A stretch of 8,909 nt of DNA from Nitrospiraceae bacterium (GTDB taxonomy: Bacteria; Nitrospirota; Nitrospiria; Nitrospirales; Nitrospiraceae), in assembly GCA_011391455.1 (NCBI GenBank), contig JAABQN010000072.1, positions 1-8,909 on the forward strand, given 5' to 3'. Both the position numbers and the translations under genes were made by a program. The stretch's first letter is position 1; each line of letters begins with the position of its first letter. The notes under the pieces are model-generated. The model was not told the origin of the DNA, did not search any database, and worked only from the letters and a program-made list of their open reading frames with translations. Positions 5,982-8,909 of the stretch are shown here, in pieces.

Positions 5982-8870
5982 CTACGACTGATAACTCTCC
6001 ATCGGTGGGCAGGTGCAAACAAGATGGCGATCTCCGTAGGCTTCGTCGATGCGGCTCACGCTGGGCCAGAATTTATGGTCCCGCACCCAGGGAGCAGGAA
6101 AGGCTGCCCGTTCACGGCTGTAGGGCCGAGTCCATTCGTCGGCTGTCACGATCTGTGCTGTGTGGGGCGCATTTTTCAGCAGATTATTGGTGCGCGGCTG
6201 GCGGCCCTCGACGATGTCTTGTATCTCCGCATGAATCGAGATCAGCGCCTCGCAGAACCGGTCCAATTCAGCTCTCGTTTCGCTCTCCGTCGGTTCGATC
6301 ATGAGCGTCCCGGGAACCGGGAACGAGACCGTCGGAGCATGAAATCCATAGTCCATCAACCGCTTGGCCACATCCATCGCTTCAACTCCCGTCGTCTCTT
6401 TGAACGGTCGTAGATCGAGAATAAATTCATGCGCGACGAACCCGGATGTGCCTGTGTAGAGGACGGGATAGTATTTCTCCAGCCGCTTGGCCATGTAGTT
6501 GGCGCTCAAAATTGCTACTTGCGTGGCCTTGGTTAAGCCGTCCCGCCCCATGAGGGCGATATAGACCCAGGAGATCGTCACGATGCTGGGGCTGCCGTAT
6601 GGCGCAGCCGATACGGCCCCGATGGACTGTTCTCCGCCCAGTTGCATCACTGGATGGCCGGGAAGAAATGGCGCCAGATGCCGCGCCGCAACGATCGGTC
6701 CCATCCCTGGCCCGCCCCCGCCATGGGGAATACAGAATGTCTTGTGTAGATTCAGATGGCAGATGTCTGCGCCAATATCGCCGGGCCGACAGAGCCCCAC
6801 CTGGGCATTCAAGTTGGCTCCATCCATATAGACTTGCCCGCCGTGCGTATGGACGATCTGACAGATGCGCCGTACGTCCGCCTCGAAGACGCCGTGGGTC
6901 GAGGGGTAGGTCAACATGAGCGCCGAGAGCCGATCACGATGCTGAGCTGCCTTGGCTTCAAGATCGGCTAATTCCACATTGCCCAGTCGATCGCAGGCGA
7001 CCGTCACAACCGTCATGCCCACCATCGACGCGCTGGCTGGATTTGTGCCGTGTGCGGATAGGGGAATCAAGCAGACATCCCGATGTCCTTGACCCTGACT
7101 CCGGTGATAGGCCCGGATCACCATCAGCCCCGTATACTCGCCCTGAGAGCCTGCATTCGGTTGCAAGGACACGGCGGAGAATCCGGTAATCTCGGCCAGC
7201 CAGGCCTCCAGTTGATGGAATAACTCTTGATACCCTTTGGTCTGCTCAATCGGCGCAAAGGGGTGAAGCCGTGAGAACTCCGGCCAGGTGACCGGCAGCA
7301 TCTCGGTCGTCGCGTTCAGCTTCATGGTGCAGGATCCCAGCGGGATCATTGAATGGACGAGCGACAGATCTTTCGCACCGAGACGGTGGATATACCGCAG
7401 CATCTCATGTTCCGTGTGATAGCGATTGAAGACCGCATGTGTCAGGTACTTGCTGGTGCGGGCGAGGTTCGCCGGGAAACCTATGGTGATGTTGTGGCTC
7501 AAGTCCCGTACTTGAAAAGGCAGCCGATCGTGGCCGATAAAGATTTCCATCAGGCGGCGGATTTCGTCTTCCGTGCTCACTTCATCCAGCGCAATCCCGA
7601 TGGAGTGGTCCTTATGCCGACGAAGATTGATGCCTGCTCCGTTGGCCCGGATCAAGATGGACTCGGACTGCATCTTCGTCAGGCGAACTCGAATCGTATC
7701 GAAGTACGATTCCGCTACAATATCGAATCCGAGCTGCCGCAATCCCGCCACCAGCACCGCAGCCAAGCCATGCACGCGCTCGGCAATCCGCCGCAAGCCC
7801 TCCGGCCCGTGGTAGACCGCATACATGCTTGCCATGATGGCCAAGAGCACCTGTGCCGTACAAATGTTGCTCGTCGCCTTCTCACGTCTGATGTGTTGTT
7901 CGCGGGTTTGCAGAGATAGTCGATAGGCAGACTTTCCTGTGACATCTTTGGACGCTCCAACGATGCGTCCCGGCATCTGTCGCTTAAATGTCTCAGCGGT
8001 CGAAAGAAACGCGGCATGGGGACCGCCAAATCCGAGTGGGACACCGAATCGTTGAGTGGAGCCCACGGCGATATCGGCTCCGAATTCTCCCGGTGGACGC
8101 AGAAGGGTTAAGGCCAGCAGATCGGTGGCGACCACCACAAGAACTCCGGCCGCATGGGCCTGCGCCACCAGCGAACTGTAATCCCCCACATAGCCGTCGG
8201 TGGCCGGATACTGGATCAGAATGCCGGCCAGCTGAGGCTGGGAAAAGTCGATGGTCTGCGTCTCTCCTACATGCAGCGTCATACCGAGCGGTTCCGCCCG
8301 TGTCTGCATCACGGCAATGGTCTGGGGATGACAGTCCTGTGAGGCGAAGAACTCTGTCCGTTCGTGGCCGGACGAACGGGAAATGGTGAGACACATGGCC
8401 ATCGCCTCTGCTGCCGCCGTGGCCTCATCCAGAAGCGAGGCGTTGGCTAAGGGCAAACCGGTGAGGTCGGTCACCAGCGTTTGGAAATTCAGGAGGGCTT
8501 CCAAGCGGCCCTGGGCAATTTCGGCTTGGTAGGGCGTGTATTGGGTATACCAGGACGGGTTTTCGAAAATATTGCGCTGAATTACTCCGGGAGTAATGCA
8601 GTCGTGATAGCCCATGCCGATCAATGAACGGTAGATCTTGTTTTCTGCGGCCATAGAGCGGATCTCTTCCAGCACGGCTTGTTCGCCGCGGTGAAGGGGC
8701 AGATCCAGTTCTTTCTGTAACCGAATATCGGCGGGCACGGTTGCCTTGCTCAGTTCTTCCAGCGATTGCAAACCGAGCGTGGCCAGCATCTCGTGAGCGT
8801 CTGCGTCGCTGGGACCGATATGGCGATGGGTAAACTCGTCGGTCGGGCTTAGAAAGTCCGGTGTGGCCAT
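5982..8870 (-). CDS. gcvP: Glycine dehydrogenase (decarboxylating), P-protein of the glycine cleavage system, single-chain form
   Basis: PLP enzyme that decarboxylates glycine and passes the aminomethyl group to the lipoyl arm of GcvH, in the cytoplasm. It has 962 residues, matching the undivided GcvP of E. coli (957) rather than the split GcvPA/GcvPB type. The N-terminal half (about 1-460) opens with the typical FTHRHIGP (13-20) and includes GMGYHDCITPGVIQRNIFENP (85-105). The catalytic C-terminal half has MIPLGSCTMKLNA (508-520), PNAGSQGEYTGL (571-582), SAHGTNPASA (605-614), DGANLNAQVGL (683-693) and the PLP-binding lysine K710 in NLHKTFCIPHGGGGPG (707-722). No motif is missing. Upstream of the ATG the frame stays open to the window edge without a start codon, so this ATG is the first possible one. 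The only Shine-Dalgarno candidate (AAAGGAC) sits about 12 bases away, so initiation may be modest. gcvT and gcvH are not in view. No glycine riboswitch is seen in the 39 visible upstream bases. Confidence 0.97.
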   Translation of the reverse strand: MATPDFLSPTDEFTHRHIGPSDADAHEMLATLGLQSLEELSKATVPADIRLQKELDLPLHRGEQAVLEEIRSMAAENKIYRSLIGMGYHDCITPGVIQRNIFENPSWYTQYTPYQAEIAQGRLEALLNFQTLVTDLTGLPLANASLLDEATAAAEAMAMCLTISRSSGHERTEFFASQDCHPQTIAVMQTRAEPLGMTLHVGETQTIDFSQPQLAGILIQYPATDGYVGDYSSLVAQAHAAGVLVVVATDLLALTLLRPPGEFGADIAVGSTQRFGVPLGFGGPHAAFLSTAETFKRQMPGRIVGASKDVTGKSAYRLSLQTREQHIRREKATSNICTAQVLLAIMASMYAVYHGPEGLRRIAERVHGLAAVLVAGLRQLGFDIVAESYFDTIRVRLTKMQSESILIRANGAGINLRRHKDHSIGIALDEVSTEDEIRRLMEIFIGHDRLPFQVRDLSHNITIGFPANLARTSKYLTHAVFNRYHTEHEMLRYIHRLGAKDLSLVHSMIPLGSCTMKLNATTEMLPVTWPEFSRLHPFAPIEQTKGYQELFHQLEAWLAEITGFSAVSLQPNAGSQGEYTGLMVIRAYHRSQGQGHRDVCLIPLSAHGTNPASASMVGMTVVTVACDRLGNVELADLEAKAAQHRDRLSALMLTYPSTHGVFEADVRRICQIVHTHGGQVYMDGANLNAQVGLCRPGDIGADICHLNLHKTFCIPHGGGGPGMGPIVAARHLAPFLPGHPVMQLGGEQSIGAVSAAPYGSPSIVTISWVYIALMGRDGLTKATQVAILSANYMAKRLEKYYPVLYTGTSGFVAHEFILDLRPFKETTGVEAMDVAKRLMDYGFHAPTVSFPVPGTLMIEPTESETRAELDRFCEALISIHAEIQDIVEGRQPRTNNLLKNAPHTAQIVTADEWTRPYSRERAAFPAPWVRDHKFWPSVSRIDEAYGDRHLVCTCPPMESYQS

Positions 8871-8909
8871 GGCGTGTATTTTGTCCTTTGGATATGTCCT
8901 GTCGGGTTG
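8871..8909 (-). promoter_or_regulatory. Upstream edge of gcvP
   Basis: Only 39 bases are visible upstream of gcvP. They contain a weak AAAGGAC ribosome-binding candidate about 12 bases from the ATG, and no stop codon in the gcvP frame. Whether gcvP is first in its transcript or follows another gene cannot be told. Confidence 0.35.

Noticed and set aside
7353..7919. A 188-codon open frame on the plus strand inside gcvP
   Set aside because: It is antisense to a conserved part of gcvP, with no recognisable motif and no sign of its own translation.

Overview
This is an 8.9 kb chromosomal segment with moderately high GC content. It carries a copper/silver efflux operon reading rightwards (positions 1 to about 5234), one small predicted lipoprotein gene (5363-5938), and a full-length glycine decarboxylase gene, gcvP, on the opposite strand (5982-8870). 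The gene styles suggest a Gram-negative bacterium: an outer-membrane factor, a periplasmic adaptor and an RND pump together, plus single-chain GcvP. The CusB form with a Met-rich linker and a YtkA-like tail, a DUF1566 lipoprotein and a short intergenic AAACCA-type repeat made me think of Nitrospira (Nitrospirota). That is an impression from memory and not proven here; there is no rRNA or other taxonomic marker in the window.

Layout: the window opens inside the last third of a TolC-family outer-membrane factor. After a 22-base gap comes a CusB-type membrane fusion protein. Six bases later comes CusA, the RND transporter. The tight spacing implies one transcript and a complete tripartite pump (inner-membrane CusA, periplasmic CusB, outer-membrane channel). 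CusA keeps the charged residues of proton coupling and the three periplasmic methionines that define Cu(I)/Ag(I) pumps, so the substrate call is well supported. No cusF, regulator or sensor kinase is visible, though they could lie to the left of the window.

After cusA, a 128-base gap holds a degenerate 9-base repeat. It is followed by a DUF1566/Lcl-domain lipoprotein of unknown role with its own strong ribosome binding site. This gene converges on gcvP across 43 bases with no clear terminator. GcvP is ordinary housekeeping metabolism (glycine cleavage) and has no evident link to the metal operon.

I see no wholly new system. The most unusual part is the CusB protein. It has an N-terminal methionine cluster where other family members may carry a metal-binding domain. 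It also has a long linker with a methionine at every third residue, built from an 18-base tandem repeat whose copies differ only synonymously. Finally it has a fused YtkA/FixH-like C-terminal domain. Together these could do in one polypeptide what the separate chaperone CusF does in E. coli. A second point of interest is in CusA: the membrane methionine relay is intact, but the outermost periplasmic methionine pair appears to be replaced on both sides.
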